Source of the DNA: CAXQZM01 sp965229645
GTDB lineage: Bacteria > Pseudomonadota > Alphaproteobacteria > UBA7985
Direction of reading: 5' to 3'
Assembly (NCBI GenBank): GCA_965229645.1
Contig: OZ245893.1
Coordinates: 2,108,001-2,172,000 of the forward strand
DNA length: 64,000 bases
The position numbers and the translations under genes are program-made. Within the stretch, counting starts at the first letter, position 1. Each line of letters begins with the position of its first letter. Shown here in pieces: positions 7,168 through 16,220 of the stretch. Under the pieces are notes generated by a model. It did not search any database. It worked only from the letters and a program-made list of their open reading frames with translations, and was not told where the DNA came from.

Positions 7168-8742
7168 ATGACCGACGCCCGCCGCCGCCGTCGAGGTATT
7201 GATCGCGCCGCCGCGCGCAAAGCCGTTGCCTTAGACCAGCAACTGCCTGCCATTGAACGCAAGATCCCCACCTACGATTTGTTCAACGATGAGAGCCTGG
7301 AACTGGCGCTCAAAAATGCCGAGACCTTGTTGCAGGAGGTGGGACTGGACTTGGTGAACTGCCATCGTGCCGCCAAGGCCTTCGCCGATGCGGGCCAAAC
7401 CGTCACGCTGGTGGAATCGCCGTCGGGGTCGGGAACTAAAGACCAAACCATTCACAATGTGCGCTTTGATAAGGGCTGGTGCCGCGATCAGATGCGCACC
7501 TTGCCAGGGGCCTTTACCCAGCATGCGCGCAACAGGGATCGATCGGTGCCCATCGGCGGCAACCGCATGGTCTTTGCCCCCGTCTATGGGCCGCCCTTTG
7601 TCATGGATCAAGAGGGGGGGCGGCGCTACGGCACCATGGCGGACTTTGAGGACTTGGTGAAGCTGACCTACCTGTCGCCCGCCCTGCATCATTCGGGCGG
7701 CACGGTGTGCGAGCCTGTGGACGTGCCGGTCAATAAGCGCCATCTCGACATGGTTTATGCCCATCTCAAATACTCTGACAAGCCGATCATGGGGTCCGTG
7801 ACCGCGCCCGAACGCGCCCAAGATACGGTGGACATGCTGAAAATCGTTTTTGGCGGGGACTTTGTCGATAACCAAGCGTGCGCAACTTCCCTGATCAACC
7901 TCAACTCGCCCCTCGCCCTTGATGATACTATGATGGGCGCGCTGGAGGTCTACGCCGAAAACCACCAGGCGGTCATCACCTCGCCGTTCCTGATTTCTGG
8001 GGCCATGGCCCCCGTTTCGGCTATGGGGGTCATGACCCAGGCCTTGGCCGAACTCTTCTCCTCCATGGCCTATACCCAATTGGTACGCCCTGGGGCGCCC
8101 GCGATTTTTGGCACCTTCGCTGCCTCCATGTCCATGCAGTCGGGCGCGCCGACCTTTGGCACGCCTGAACCCAGCCACATCATTTACGGCATGGCCCAGC
8201 TGGCGCGGAAACTCGGGCTGCCGTTTCGCTCGGGCGGGTCGCTGTGCGCGTCCAAACTGCCCGACGCGCAGGCGGCATACGAAACCGCTAACTCCCTCAA
8301 TGCGACTCTGCTGGCGGGCACCAATTTTGTTTTGCACGCGGCGGGATGGCTCGAGGGGGGATTGGTCTCCTCCAAGGAAAAACTGATCATGGACGCCGAT
8401 CAACTGGCCATGTTGCAAAAGCTCGGCCAAGGCCCGGACCTGAGCGACGATGGCCAAGCCATGGACGCCTTCCGTGAGGTCGGGCCGCGCGGGCACTACC
8501 TGGGGGCTGCGCATACGCAGCGCCACATGAAAACGGCCTTCTACGACAGCAAGCTGCTCGACTATCGGCCATACGAAACGTGGGCCGAGGACGGCAGCCC
8601 CGACACCTACGCCTTAGCCAATCGCAAAATGCGCCGCATGTTGCAGGACTACGAAGCCCCCGCCCTGGACCCCGCCATCGACGACGCACTCCGTGAGTTC
8701 GTAGCGAAACGGAAAGCCAGCATGCCCGATGCGTCATTCTAG
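7168..8742 (+). CDS. Trimethylamine methyltransferase (MttB) family protein, non-pyrrolysine
   Basis: 524 residues, matching the COG5598/MttB superfamily. The reading frame has no in-frame UAG, so it is the non-pyrrolysine type. Recognisable blocks include RRRRGIDRAAARKA at the N-terminus, the glycine-rich VYGPPFVMDQEGGRRYGT, KPIMGSVTAPERA, and the late SLNATLLAGTNFVLHAAGW. Studied relatives (for example MtgB) demethylate glycine betaine or related quaternary amines onto a corrinoid protein. No corrinoid protein gene is adjacent, so the substrate is unknown. The ATG at 7168 has a good site (AGAGGAG). A LysR regulator lies downstream on the opposite strand. Confidence 0.88.
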   Translation: MTDARRRRRGIDRAAARKAVALDQQLPAIERKIPTYDLFNDESLELALKNAETLLQEVGLDLVNCHRAAKAFADAGQTVTLVESPSGSGTKDQTIHNVRFDKGWCRDQMRTLPGAFTQHARNRDRSVPIGGNRMVFAPVYGPPFVMDQEGGRRYGTMADFEDLVKLTYLSPALHHSGGTVCEPVDVPVNKRHLDMVYAHLKYSDKPIMGSVTAPERAQDTVDMLKIVFGGDFVDNQACATSLINLNSPLALDDTMMGALEVYAENHQAVITSPFLISGAMAPVSAMGVMTQALAELFSSMAYTQLVRPGAPAIFGTFAASMSMQSGAPTFGTPEPSHIIYGMAQLARKLGLPFRSGGSLCASKLPDAQAAYETANSLNATLLAGTNFVLHAAGWLEGGLVSSKEKLIMDADQLAMLQKLGQGPDLSDDGQAMDAFREVGPRGHYLGAAHTQRHMKTAFYDSKLLDYRPYETWAEDGSPDTYALANRKMRRMLQDYEAPALDPAIDDALREFVAKRKASMPDASF

Positions 8743-8749
8743 GCTCTGA

Positions 8750-8943
8750 TACCAGCGGCGGTTGAAAATGACTCTAAAGATCGCTGGTATAAGGGCCGCG
8801 ACTGCGGCCCCCGTAGCGGCCCCGAGAATAGCGGACACGCGCCTCGGGGTTTAAGCGAAGGCCCCGTCGGAGGCGAAACGCGAAGCGTTTCTGCCGTGAG
8901 ACACAAAACGGCCAAAAAAGTGTCAACTTTTTGGCCGTTGGTA
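8750..8943 (-). repeat. TNA-MITE copy R4 (194 bp, reverse orientation)
   Basis: Begins TACCAGCGGC and ends CCGTTGGTA with perfect TGA duplications at 8747-8749 and 8944-8946. It lies between the convergent MttB-family and LysR genes. Its last about 20 bases are read as the final codons of the LysR gene, including the stop codon. Confidence 0.87.
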
Positions 8944-9768
8944 TGAGTCCCCCCCGAACATGGCGTCCATCGCTGCAACCATGGGGCCTTCAAATCCTGA
9001 CTTGCGACGATGGGGCGTCAACAACGTCACCGTCAAGGATACAGGCGGTTCGAAGGGCTCGATGCTTAGATTGGGTCCGTCAGCGCTGGCCTGGGCGCAG
9101 GCGCGGATGCACCCCGTCTGACCCACGCCTTGGCGCGCAAGGGCCAGCCTGGTTGCGGCATCGTTGACTTGAATCGATCCAGGCCTGGTCGCCTGGGCGT
9201 CGGGCGCGCCCTGGGACGAGTCGATGAAGGTCAACGTCCTCGGATCGGGCCCTGTCCTGCGTGGGACGAGGCGCACAGCTTCGGTTTGGGTGGACCAGAT
9301 TGCCCGCAGGCCGCTCAAAACCGACGGGTTGGAACTGACGCGCAAATAGAAATCGCGGCCAAAGCGATTGGGATCGACCAGGTCATCTTCCACAAATACC
9401 TTCAGGTGCATATGGGGCGCCGTCGTCTGCAGTTCGGTCAGAGCCTTCCAGAGCAAGGTTTGGGCAATTTCGCCGGGCAAGCTGAGCTTGCAGGCCCGCG
9501 GGCGTATGCCGTCCTGCTGGTCGTCGAAAACGCGATGCAGTTCATCAACGATCAAGCGCGCGTGTCCATAGACCCGTTCGCCTTCGGAGGTGGGGCGCAT
9601 CCCGCCGTGATGACGCTCCAGCAGGATCTGGCCGTATCGGACTTCCAGCAACTTGATCGATTCACTCAAGCCCGACGGGGCGGTGCCGAGCAGGTCCGAC
9701 GCCGCTTTCAACGAGCCTGCCTCAACAACGCGGGCAAAATTGGCCAAGTGTCTTAAGTAGCTATGCAT
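8923..9768 (-). CDS. LysR family transcriptional regulator
   Basis: 281 residues, slightly short for the family. An N-terminal winged helix-turn-helix (FARVVEAGSLKAASDLLGTAPSGLSESIKLLE) is followed by a substrate-binding-like domain. The reading frame runs into MITE R4: the last residues, SYQRPKS, and the TGA stop are encoded by the element. Without the insertion the frame would continue well past this point, so the native C-terminus has been replaced or shortened. It is divergent from the exported protein at 9939 and convergent with the MttB-family gene; either could be a target. Confidence 0.88.
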   Translation of the reverse strand: MHSYLRHLANFARVVEAGSLKAASDLLGTAPSGLSESIKLLEVRYGQILLERHHGGMRPTSEGERVYGHARLIVDELHRVFDDQQDGIRPRACKLSLPGEIAQTLLWKALTELQTTAPHMHLKVFVEDDLVDPNRFGRDFYLRVSSNPSVLSGLRAIWSTQTEAVRLVPRRTGPDPRTLTFIDSSQGAPDAQATRPGSIQVNDAATRLALARQGVGQTGCIRACAQASADGPNLSIEPFEPPVSLTVTLLTPHRRKSGFEGPMVAAMDAMFGGDSYQRPKS

Positions 9769-9938
9769 TCGGGATCCGTGAGTCCAATCATTCTGTTATT
9801 CATAATTTAAGTCAAGATTATTCTGCTTTATCGAACTTATTGCGCGAAGTTCTGGGGCGTCATGGGCAAGGTCCCTCGGCCTTGCCGCCCCTGACGATGC
9901 GTTGAACCTACGACCTCATCCAAGACAGGAATTTAGAC

Positions 9939-10481
9939 ATGCAAACCAACCAAGTTTTGATCGCGGGCCTTGCCCTCCTCACCAGCAGCGGCCTGGCCGC
10001 CGCTGAGATGAAACAGGGCCCAGGCCTCCATGGCGCCAGCGTCGTTCTTACCAACACCTTCCAAGGTGAATTTTCGGGCGGCAACGAAGTCGATGTCGCG
10101 TCCTTTGGCTTTCACAACAACCGCTTCGCCAAAGTCACCGATGCCGTCGAGTTTCCGAATTTCATCACCCTCTATCATGTCGATATCTCCGCAGACTCCC
10201 TTGCCTTCACTTGGACCGACAGCGAGTTCGCCAACTCGGTGTCTGGGTCCACACCCGAGGGGAATCATGACCGCAACTACTTCATTTTCGACCTCCCCGA
10301 AGGTGAGGCGATCACCTCCATAGTTTTTGACGCCGAGGCCTCGCAAATGTTGCCCGACAGCGCCGAGCCGACGGCCACCATCTTGGGGCCCAACCGAGTT
10401 GTGACCGACTTCTCGGGCGGCGTGGTGCGCGGCCTCGGATTTAACCCCGTGTTCAAAGTCACCGTGGGACCCGCTGAGTAA
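9939..10481 (+). CDS. Exported hypothetical protein
   Basis: 180 residues. The N-terminus is a classic Sec signal peptide (MQTNQVLIAGLALLTSSGLAAA, cleavage likely after an A-x-A near residue 22). The mature part has no family I recognise; it is rich in beta-strand-like stretches and acidic residues, with two pairs of F-x-F/V patterns. It may be periplasmic or secreted. A long upstream spacer (about 170 bases) shared with the divergent LysR gene should hold its promoter. Confidence 0.65.
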   Translation: MQTNQVLIAGLALLTSSGLAAAEMKQGPGLHGASVVLTNTFQGEFSGGNEVDVASFGFHNNRFAKVTDAVEFPNFITLYHVDISADSLAFTWTDSEFANSVSGSTPEGNHDRNYFIFDLPEGEAITSIVFDAEASQMLPDSAEPTATILGPNRVVTDFSGGVVRGLGFNPVFKVTVGPAE

Positions 10482-10560
10482 CCTCCCAAGCGGCCGCCCA
10501 CGAGTGCCAATTCGTTGGGCGGCCATGCCAGCGGCCATAAAAACTAGCGCGCGCTTCTCA

Positions 10561-10592
10561 TACCAGCGGCAATTCAAAATTTCCGACCGCTG
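10561..10592. repeat. Remnant of a TNA-MITE right-end hairpin (R14)
   Basis: TACCAGCGGC, a short AT-rich loop and ACCGCTG form a small hairpin that resembles the right end of the full elements, preceded by TCA. It overlaps the last codons and stop of the Gfo/Idh gene. Too short to be certain. Confidence 0.45.
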
Positions 10593-11545
10593 ATCGAAGA
10601 TTTAAGCGCGGCGATGGAACCACAAACACGCCGCATCTGGTCCCAGGTCCAGGCAGGTGATTCGATCTGGGACGCCGCCAGGCAGCGGTGGACCTCCTGC
10701 ACCTCGAAGGTCAATCCAAGCCCCAGGTTTGCAAACTCTTCAATCTGCGCTGCCTTGCCATTTAACTGCAGATTTAGTTGGTTTGGATGATTGAATTCTG
10801 GGCCGAGGTGCAGGGCGCCTTTGTCACCGTAGACCGAGGCGAGGATCGGCATGGACAGGTTGAAGCCACAACTCAGCTGAAACTGCACCCCTGCGGGGTT
10901 CTGGCCTAGTAAGGTAGTTAGGCAATCAACCCCCGTTTCGGCGCGCTGTACCCGCGCGTCAAACTCTGGCAAGGCTCCGCCCATGAGCGTCGCGAGGGCC
11001 AAGACATAGACGCCCAGATCGTTCAAGGCGCCGCCGCCGAGCTCTGGGTCGAACAGGTGCGGGGATGTGCCTGGGTCCCGATACGACACAAAATCGGCAC
11101 GAACCAGATGCACGCGGCCCAGGTCGCCGTTTTGGATCAAGCTAAGCGCCCGTTGGACGGCGGGGAAGTGCGCCATCCACATGCCTTCCATCAGGAACAG
11201 GCCGCGCTCCTTCGCCAGGGCCATGCAGTGATCCATGTGCTGCAAGGTCAGGGTCAGAGGCTTTTCGCAAAGCACCGCCTTGCCAGCCTCTAGTCCCGCC
11301 ACGATGGCCTCATAGTGGGTGGAGTTGGGGCTTGCGACATAGAGAATATCCACCTTTGGGTCGCGCACAAGGCTCTCCAAACCCTCATGGGCGGCATCGA
11401 AGCCCCATTGGCGTGCAAACCCCTCGGCGGTCTCTCGCGTTCGGGACCCAACAGCGGCGCGCCGCGCTTGGGTAACCAGGGCCAGATCTTGCGCCATGGA
11501 CTTGGCGATGTTGCCCGTTCCCCAAACGCCCCATCCGTAGGTCAT
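10574..11545 (-). CDS. Gfo/Idh/MocA family oxidoreductase
   Basis: 323 residues. The Rossmann motif GVWGTGNIA is near the N-terminus, followed by DILYVASPNSTHYEAIVAGLEAGKAVLCEKP, the characteristic E-K-P block that contributes the catalytic lysine. These enzymes oxidise or reduce sugars and cyclitols with NAD(P). The start codon overlaps the stop of the upstream hydroxyacid dehydrogenase gene by four bases (ATGA), so the two are translationally coupled. It belongs to the same LacI-operator-controlled locus as the ABC importer on the other strand. The substrate is unknown. The last codons overlap a MITE remnant. Confidence 0.88.
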   Translation of the reverse strand: MTYGWGVWGTGNIAKSMAQDLALVTQARRAAVGSRTRETAEGFARQWGFDAAHEGLESLVRDPKVDILYVASPNSTHYEAIVAGLEAGKAVLCEKPLTLTLQHMDHCMALAKERGLFLMEGMWMAHFPAVQRALSLIQNGDLGRVHLVRADFVSYRDPGTSPHLFDPELGGGALNDLGVYVLALATLMGGALPEFDARVQRAETGVDCLTTLLGQNPAGVQFQLSCGFNLSMPILASVYGDKGALHLGPEFNHPNQLNLQLNGKAAQIEEFANLGLGLTFEVQEVHRCLAASQIESPAWTWDQMRRVCGSIAALKSSISGRKF

Positions 11546-12564
11546 GGGGTCTGCTCCATCAGGCGTTGCGCCTTGGCCAGGCTTGCCACCGTGTCAGGCG
11601 TAGCAACCTTGAGCGCGCGGTCGGCTTTGCCCGCAAACAGGGCTTCCAAATCCTGCACGATCATTTGGCCTATGGGCCAGCGCCCGCCGACCACGGCGGC
11701 AGCGCGGTGCGGCGACAGCAGCACGTTGGAATAGCCCCGCAAGGGCGCATCGGGTGCCAGCGGTTCCTCGGGGAACACATCGGTGGCGAGGCGAATGCGT
11801 CCTGCGGCGCAGGCCTGAACCAGCGCCTCCCAATCGACGCAGTAAGCACGGCTCATGAGCACAACCAAGGTACCAGGTTGCATCGCTGCGATGAGGTCGG
11901 CGCTGACCAGGCCCCTATTTTCGGCAGTGGGGGCCGCCGCGATTAGGATGACACGAGATTGTGACACCAGTGTCTCCAAAGAAACCGATTTGATCGCCAT
12001 GTGCGACAACCAAGGATCGTAAGCCACGGCGTCCACGTCGAACGGCGTCATCAATCGGTGGACCTCTTTGGCGATCTGACCATACCCGATAAACCCGACC
12101 CGTTGATGGAATAGGCTGAAGTCACGCGCGGGCTGATCCTCTAGCCAAGCCTCTGCACCGCGACGAAAGGCCTCGTGCTCGTCAATGAGGCCGCGCCCGA
12201 GTGCCAAAATCATGCCCAGGGCCATTTCGGCGACCGCCTGGCGAAACCCCGGCGCGCAGGACAAAACTTCGATCCCAGCCGCAAGACAAGCACCGTAGTC
12301 CATGTCATCGTGGAACGCCCCCGCCACTTCGATGATCGCTTTCAGATTGCGCGCTTGGCTTAGCTGATGCGGACTTAAGGCAGGACGATCGGCGATATAG
12401 GCACCCATGACGTTCAGCACCTGCGCGCGCTCGTGCCCGCTGAGTTGCGCGCCTTCAAGCACTTCAAAAGCGTCGATGAGGCGCGCCCATGTGGGCGCGG
12501 AAAACAACTCCTCGCGAGATCGAAAACCAGGCTCAAATAAGATTGTGGGTTTGCGCACGGGCAT
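11542..12564 (-). CDS. D-isomer-specific 2-hydroxyacid dehydrogenase family protein
   Basis: About 340 residues from an ATG at 12564; the open frame reaches further upstream, but that part crosses the operator. The NAD-binding domain shows VGFIGYGQIAKEVHRL (GxGxxA/G type), then the later LSPHRAA with the catalytic histidine and an upstream E in ATDVFPEEPL. Members reduce 2-keto acids or oxidise hydroxy acids, including sugar-derived ones. It is the first gene of a two-gene unit with the Gfo/Idh protein, divergent from lacI. A near-copy of the intergenic operator lies inside this gene at 11962-11975. Confidence 0.87.
   Translation of the reverse strand: MPVRKPTILFEPGFRSREELFSAPTWARLIDAFEVLEGAQLSGHERAQVLNVMGAYIADRPALSPHQLSQARNLKAIIEVAGAFHDDMDYGACLAAGIEVLSCAPGFRQAVAEMALGMILALGRGLIDEHEAFRRGAEAWLEDQPARDFSLFHQRVGFIGYGQIAKEVHRLMTPFDVDAVAYDPWLSHMAIKSVSLETLVSQSRVILIAAAPTAENRGLVSADLIAAMQPGTLVVLMSRAYCVDWEALVQACAAGRIRLATDVFPEEPLAPDAPLRGYSNVLLSPHRAAAVVGGRWPIGQMIVQDLEALFAGKADRALKVATPDTVASLAKAQRLMEQTP
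11962..11975. promoter_or_regulatory. Possible auxiliary LacI-type operator inside the dehydrogenase gene
   Basis: TGACACCAGTGTCT matches 13 of 14 bases of the intergenic palindrome at 12597-12610, 635 bases away. LacI-family repressors often pair a main and an auxiliary operator through DNA looping. The bases also encode ordinary codons (T-L-V-S), so chance cannot be excluded. Confidence 0.5.
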
Positions 12565-12596
12565 GGACTCTGCTCCCCAGGGGTGAAAATTCTGTT

Positions 12597-12610
12597 TGAC
12601 ACCAGTGTCA
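12597..12610. promoter_or_regulatory. LacI-type operator
   Basis: TGACACCAGTGTCA: two perfect 6-base arms (TGACAC / GTGTCA) around a CA centre, the form recognised by many LacI-family repressors. It lies between the divergent dehydrogenase and lacI genes, 33 bases upstream of the dehydrogenase start and 40 bases upstream of the lacI start, well placed to control both. Confidence 0.75.
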
Positions 12611-12649
12611 TAAATCATAAAAGGAGGCTTGGCAAAGGGAGGATTCTCC

Positions 12650-13753
12650 ATGACGATCTATCGGGTTGCAGAGCGCGCGGGTGTATCGCCCAAGACGGTC
12701 AGCCGCGTGATCAATGGCGAATCTTATGTGCGTCCGCAAACACGCCGCAAGGTACAGGACGCCATCGCAGCCCTAAATTTCACCCCCGCCACCCATGCGC
12801 GCATGATGAAGGCCGAACGCAGTCGTGTGATCGGGGTTTTGACCGATAGTGTCGTTACAACGCCCGAGTCGATCGAAATCGCCCGAGGGGTCCAAGCGGC
12901 CTGCGTCGACCAGGGGCTGACACCTTTGTTCGTCGCGGGGGGCGACGCCGCTGCGCCGTTTTCCGGACACGGGTACGCAACCCTTCGCTCGCTCAACATC
13001 GACGGCCTCATCTACGCCTCCCACGCGCATGAGCAAGTCAAGGTCGAGGGGTTTTGCTCCGACATTCCGTTGATTTTGGTCAACTGCTTTGACCCCGCAG
13101 GCGCCCATAGCGCCATCGTTCCCGACGACCGGGTTGGCGGCTATTTGGCGGCGGAACATTTGATCGCCCAAGGCCATGGTCATGTTGCTTACCTGACGTT
13201 GCAACAGGGGTCGGTTGCGACGCATCTGCGCAAGGAAGGGTTCTTGAGCGCGTTTCGCGCGCGCGGTTTGGCCGCGCCGTTTGTGATTGAGGGGGTCAGC
13301 GCCGCCCACCGGCCAGGGGATTTTGCGGCCGAGACGGCGGAGTTGCAATCGGTCCTGAACGAAGTTCTGGCGCGGCACCCGCGCCCAACGGCCCTGTTTT
13401 GCGGTAACGATAAGATGGCCATGACCATCTATGGGATGCTGCAAGAACGCGGCCTGAAGATCCCAACGCACATATCGGTGCTGGGCTTTGATGACTTTGC
13501 CTTGATTACCGAGCTTATGCGCCCGCAGCTCTCTTCGGTTTCTTTACCCTACTTTGAGATGGGCCAGATCGCGGTGCAAAGGCTGATTGAGGCGCTGGTT
13601 GACGCCAAACCTGATCGGGCGACCCGCTTGCTCGTGCCTGGGCAGGTGCGCGCGCGCGGATCCGTCGCCGCAACGCCCCTTGCGACTCCAATTTCTGCCA
13701 AGGTGGCGGAACAAACCTTGCTCCCAACTCAACCCAAGGGGGCAGCGGCCTGA
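12650..13753 (+). CDS. LacI family transcriptional regulator
   Basis: About 367 residues. The ATG at 12650 is preferred because AAGGGAGGA lies at proper spacing and the protein then begins MTIYRVAERAGVSPKTVSRVING, the canonical LacI helix-turn-helix; a TTG start at 12629 would add seven residues. The C-terminal periplasmic-binding-protein-like domain includes GYLAAEHLIAQGHGHVAYL and LGFDDFALITELMRPQLSSV. It probably represses both the divergent dehydrogenase/oxidoreductase pair and the downstream ABC importer in the absence of a sugar-derived inducer. It heads the sugar operon on the plus strand, followed 56 bases later by the binding protein gene. Confidence 0.93.
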   Translation: MTIYRVAERAGVSPKTVSRVINGESYVRPQTRRKVQDAIAALNFTPATHARMMKAERSRVIGVLTDSVVTTPESIEIARGVQAACVDQGLTPLFVAGGDAAAPFSGHGYATLRSLNIDGLIYASHAHEQVKVEGFCSDIPLILVNCFDPAGAHSAIVPDDRVGGYLAAEHLIAQGHGHVAYLTLQQGSVATHLRKEGFLSAFRARGLAAPFVIEGVSAAHRPGDFAAETAELQSVLNEVLARHPRPTALFCGNDKMAMTIYGMLQERGLKIPTHISVLGFDDFALITELMRPQLSSVSLPYFEMGQIAVQRLIEALVDAKPDRATRLLVPGQVRARGSVAATPLATPISAKVAEQTLLPTQPKGAAA

Positions 13754-13809
13754 CAGCCGTCTTCGGCCAGGCCTGTTCGTGTCCATGAAGTAACTAAGGA
13801 GAAAACATC

Positions 13810-15057
13810 ATGAAAACACTTCTTGCAACTGCGGTCGCCAGCTTGGCGCTTGCGCCCGCAACGTTCGCCCAAACCGGGTTGAGTCTTTGGTACCATGGCG
13901 CGGGCGAGCCGACGGAGGCGGAGATTCTCGAAGGGATCATTGCCGACTTCAACGCCGCCCAATCGGACTATGTTATCGCGTTGGAATCCTTCCCCCAGGC
14001 GTCCTACAACGATTCCGTCGTGGCCGCAGCGACCGCAGGTAACTTGCCAGACATCATCGATGTGGACGGCCCCGTCATGCCAGGCTGGGCTTGGTCGGGA
14101 TATCTTCAGCCGCTCAATTTGTCCGAAGATGCCTTGGACGGTTTCCTGTCGGGTGCCATCGGCGTCTATGACGGCGAGGTTTATTCCGTTGGTTTGTGGG
14201 ACGCGGCTGTCGCCCTGGTCACCCGAGAATCGACCTTGAATGACGCGGACATTCGTATCCCAACCTTGGATGCGCCCTGGGACGAGGCCGAGTTCATGGC
14301 CGCGTTACGGACCTTGCAAGCCACTGGAAACTATAAGCACGCGCTCGACCTAGGGATGGCCTGGACGGGCGAGTGGTACCCCTACGCCTTCGGCCCGCTG
14401 TTGCAGTCCTTTGGCGGCGACATGGTCGATCGCGATGGCTACCAGACCGCCGAGGGAGTTTTGAACGGGGTTGAAGCCCTGGCGTTCGCCAACCTATGGA
14501 AAACCCTGTTCGACGAAGGATTGGTTTCCCCTGTTTCGCAAGACGGGGCAGATCGCGATTCAGGGTTCCTAAACGGTGACTATGCCCTGCAATGGAACGG
14601 AAACTGGGCAGCTCTCCCAATCTTGGACGCCTTTGACGATGCCCTGTTCCTCCCCGCGCCTGACTTTGGCACGGGGTCCAAAATTGGCGCAGCTTCGTGG
14701 CAGTTTGGCGTTTCCGCAACCTCGCAGAACCCTGCAGGCGCCAACGCCTTCATCGAATTTGCTCTGCAGGACAAGTACTTGGCCCAGTTTTCCAATGGCA
14801 TCGGTCTGATCCCCGCGACGGCAGCGGCGGCAGCCATGACGGAAAACTATGCACCGGGCGGCGCCCTGGAGGTCTTCTTCACCCTGTCAGAAGCCCAGGC
14901 TTACGTGCGGCCTGTGTTCCCTGGCTACGCGGTTGCCGCCAAGGTCTTTGAAAAGGCGCTGACCGACATAGCAAATGGCGCCGACATCGAAGATACGCTC
15001 GATGCCGCCGCCGATGAAATCAGCGACGACATCGCGGCCAACAACGGCTACAACTAG
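13810..15057 (+). CDS. ABC transporter sugar-binding protein
   Basis: 415 residues with a Sec signal peptide (MKTLLATAVASLALAPATFA). The mature sequence follows the family 1 extracellular solute-binding fold, with LWYHGAGEPTEAEILEGIIADFNA at the start, an aromatic-rich GMAWTGEWYPYAFGPLLQ, and GDYALQWNGNWA near the middle. It captures a sugar in the periplasm and delivers it to the two permeases encoded next. A strong GC-rich hairpin follows the stop codon, which could give this mRNA segment extra stability and explain a typical excess of binding protein over permease. Confidence 0.93.
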   Translation: MKTLLATAVASLALAPATFAQTGLSLWYHGAGEPTEAEILEGIIADFNAAQSDYVIALESFPQASYNDSVVAAATAGNLPDIIDVDGPVMPGWAWSGYLQPLNLSEDALDGFLSGAIGVYDGEVYSVGLWDAAVALVTRESTLNDADIRIPTLDAPWDEAEFMAALRTLQATGNYKHALDLGMAWTGEWYPYAFGPLLQSFGGDMVDRDGYQTAEGVLNGVEALAFANLWKTLFDEGLVSPVSQDGADRDSGFLNGDYALQWNGNWAALPILDAFDDALFLPAPDFGTGSKIGAASWQFGVSATSQNPAGANAFIEFALQDKYLAQFSNGIGLIPATAAAAAMTENYAPGGALEVFFTLSEAQAYVRPVFPGYAVAAKVFEKALTDIANGADIEDTLDAAADEISDDIAANNGYN

Positions 15058-15066
15058 CCTTACTTT

Positions 15067-15096
15067 GGGGGGAGGGGCGCTCCTCCCCCCCGTTTT
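15067..15096 (+). terminator. Intercistronic hairpin with T-run
   Basis: GGGGGGAGG and CCTCCCCCC form a strong stem around GGCGCT, followed by CGTTTT. It lies between the binding-protein and first permease genes of one operon and may act as a partial terminator or mRNA-stabilising stem. Confidence 0.7.
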
Positions 15097-15119
15097 ATCT
15101 CGACACGATAGAAGGCCGC

Positions 15120-16211
15120 ATGTCGAAGCGCTCCCTGACATTCACCCATGGCGCAGGCTGGGGCTTTGCCAGCCCAGCCTTGGTGACGCTGTTTGCGTTC
15201 ATTATTTTACCCTTCTTCATGGCGGTGTACTTCTCGCTGACCAACGCACGCCTCTCGTCCCCGAACCCGACCCAGTTTGTGGGAATCGACAACTACCAGC
15301 GCATGTTCAGTCTCAATCGACTGGTTCTCGACCCCCAAACCGCCGACGATGGCACGATCCGGCGCCGCGATGACGGGACCATTCGATACCAAAAGGTACG
15401 GACCTTCACCCGCAACCCCGAAACCTATCCCCACTTGTTTCAGATGCGCGAGTGGTTCGGATGGGAACGCCAGGGGGGACCCCATGGCACCCAGTACGTC
15501 GCCATCATTGCGGGCGACCCTTTGTTTTGGATTGCCCTGATCAACACGCTCATTTTCGTCGGCGTCATCGCGCCCGTCCAGGGCGGGTTGGCTTTGGGCT
15601 TAGCCCTGCTCGTCAACCAAGGCCTGCGCGGCATCCATATCTTTCGAACCATTTATTTCATGCCCGTCGTTGTATCGATTATCGTTGCTTCGGTGCTCTG
15701 GTCGATCATTTACGCGCCCGATGGCCTGTTGAATACCATGCTGTCCTTCTTCAGTTTTGGGTACTTTGACGGGCACGACTGGCTGGGCGACCCAAATACA
15801 GCGCTTCCTGCGATCATTGCGCTTTCGATTTGGCAAGCGGTCGGGTTTCACATGGTGATTTGGCTGGCAGGTTTGCAAACCATTTCCCCGACGCTTTATG
15901 AGGTTGGTCGGATTGAGGGGGCGTCAACCTGGCAGAAGTTCCGCTTTATCACTTGGCCAGGCCTGCGGAATACGGCGGTGCTGGTCCTCATCGTCATTAC
16001 CATGCAGGCCTTTGCCCTGTTCAACCAAATCAACGTTATGACCAAGGGCGGGCCGCTCGACGCGACGCAGTCCCTTGTGTTCCAGGCTTTTGAGCGCGGC
16101 TACGGCAAGAACGACCTGTCAGGGGCCTCGACCATCGCGGTGTTTCTGTTCGTTCTTGTGGTGCTGATTTCCCTTGTGCAGCGGGTTTTGACGGCGGAAC
16201 GGCGGGTATGA
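15120..16211 (+). CDS. Sugar ABC transporter permease (MalF type)
   Basis: 363 residues with about six membrane segments. The EAA-loop is visible near the C-terminal half (YEVGRIEGASTWQKFRFITWPGL), which docks to the ATPase. Between the first and second spans there is an unusually long periplasmic loop of about 80 residues (NYQRMFSLNRLV to GTQYVAIIAG), with a small DDGTIRRRDDGTIRY duplication. Its stop codon overlaps ATG at 16208 (ATGA), the probable original start of the next permease gene. Confidence 0.92.
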   Translation: MSKRSLTFTHGAGWGFASPALVTLFAFIILPFFMAVYFSLTNARLSSPNPTQFVGIDNYQRMFSLNRLVLDPQTADDGTIRRRDDGTIRYQKVRTFTRNPETYPHLFQMREWFGWERQGGPHGTQYVAIIAGDPLFWIALINTLIFVGVIAPVQGGLALGLALLVNQGLRGIHIFRTIYFMPVVVSIIVASVLWSIIYAPDGLLNTMLSFFSFGYFDGHDWLGDPNTALPAIIALSIWQAVGFHMVIWLAGLQTISPTLYEVGRIEGASTWQKFRFITWPGLRNTAVLVLIVITMQAFALFNQINVMTKGGPLDATQSLVFQAFERGYGKNDLSGASTIAVFLFVLVVLISLVQRVLTAERRV

Positions 16212-16220
16212 ACCAGCTTA

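Noticed and set aside
8387..8737. Minus-strand frame that would extend LysR if MITE R4 were absent
   Set aside because: It is antisense to the MttB-family gene and shows no LysR similarity, so it is not a lost C-terminus.
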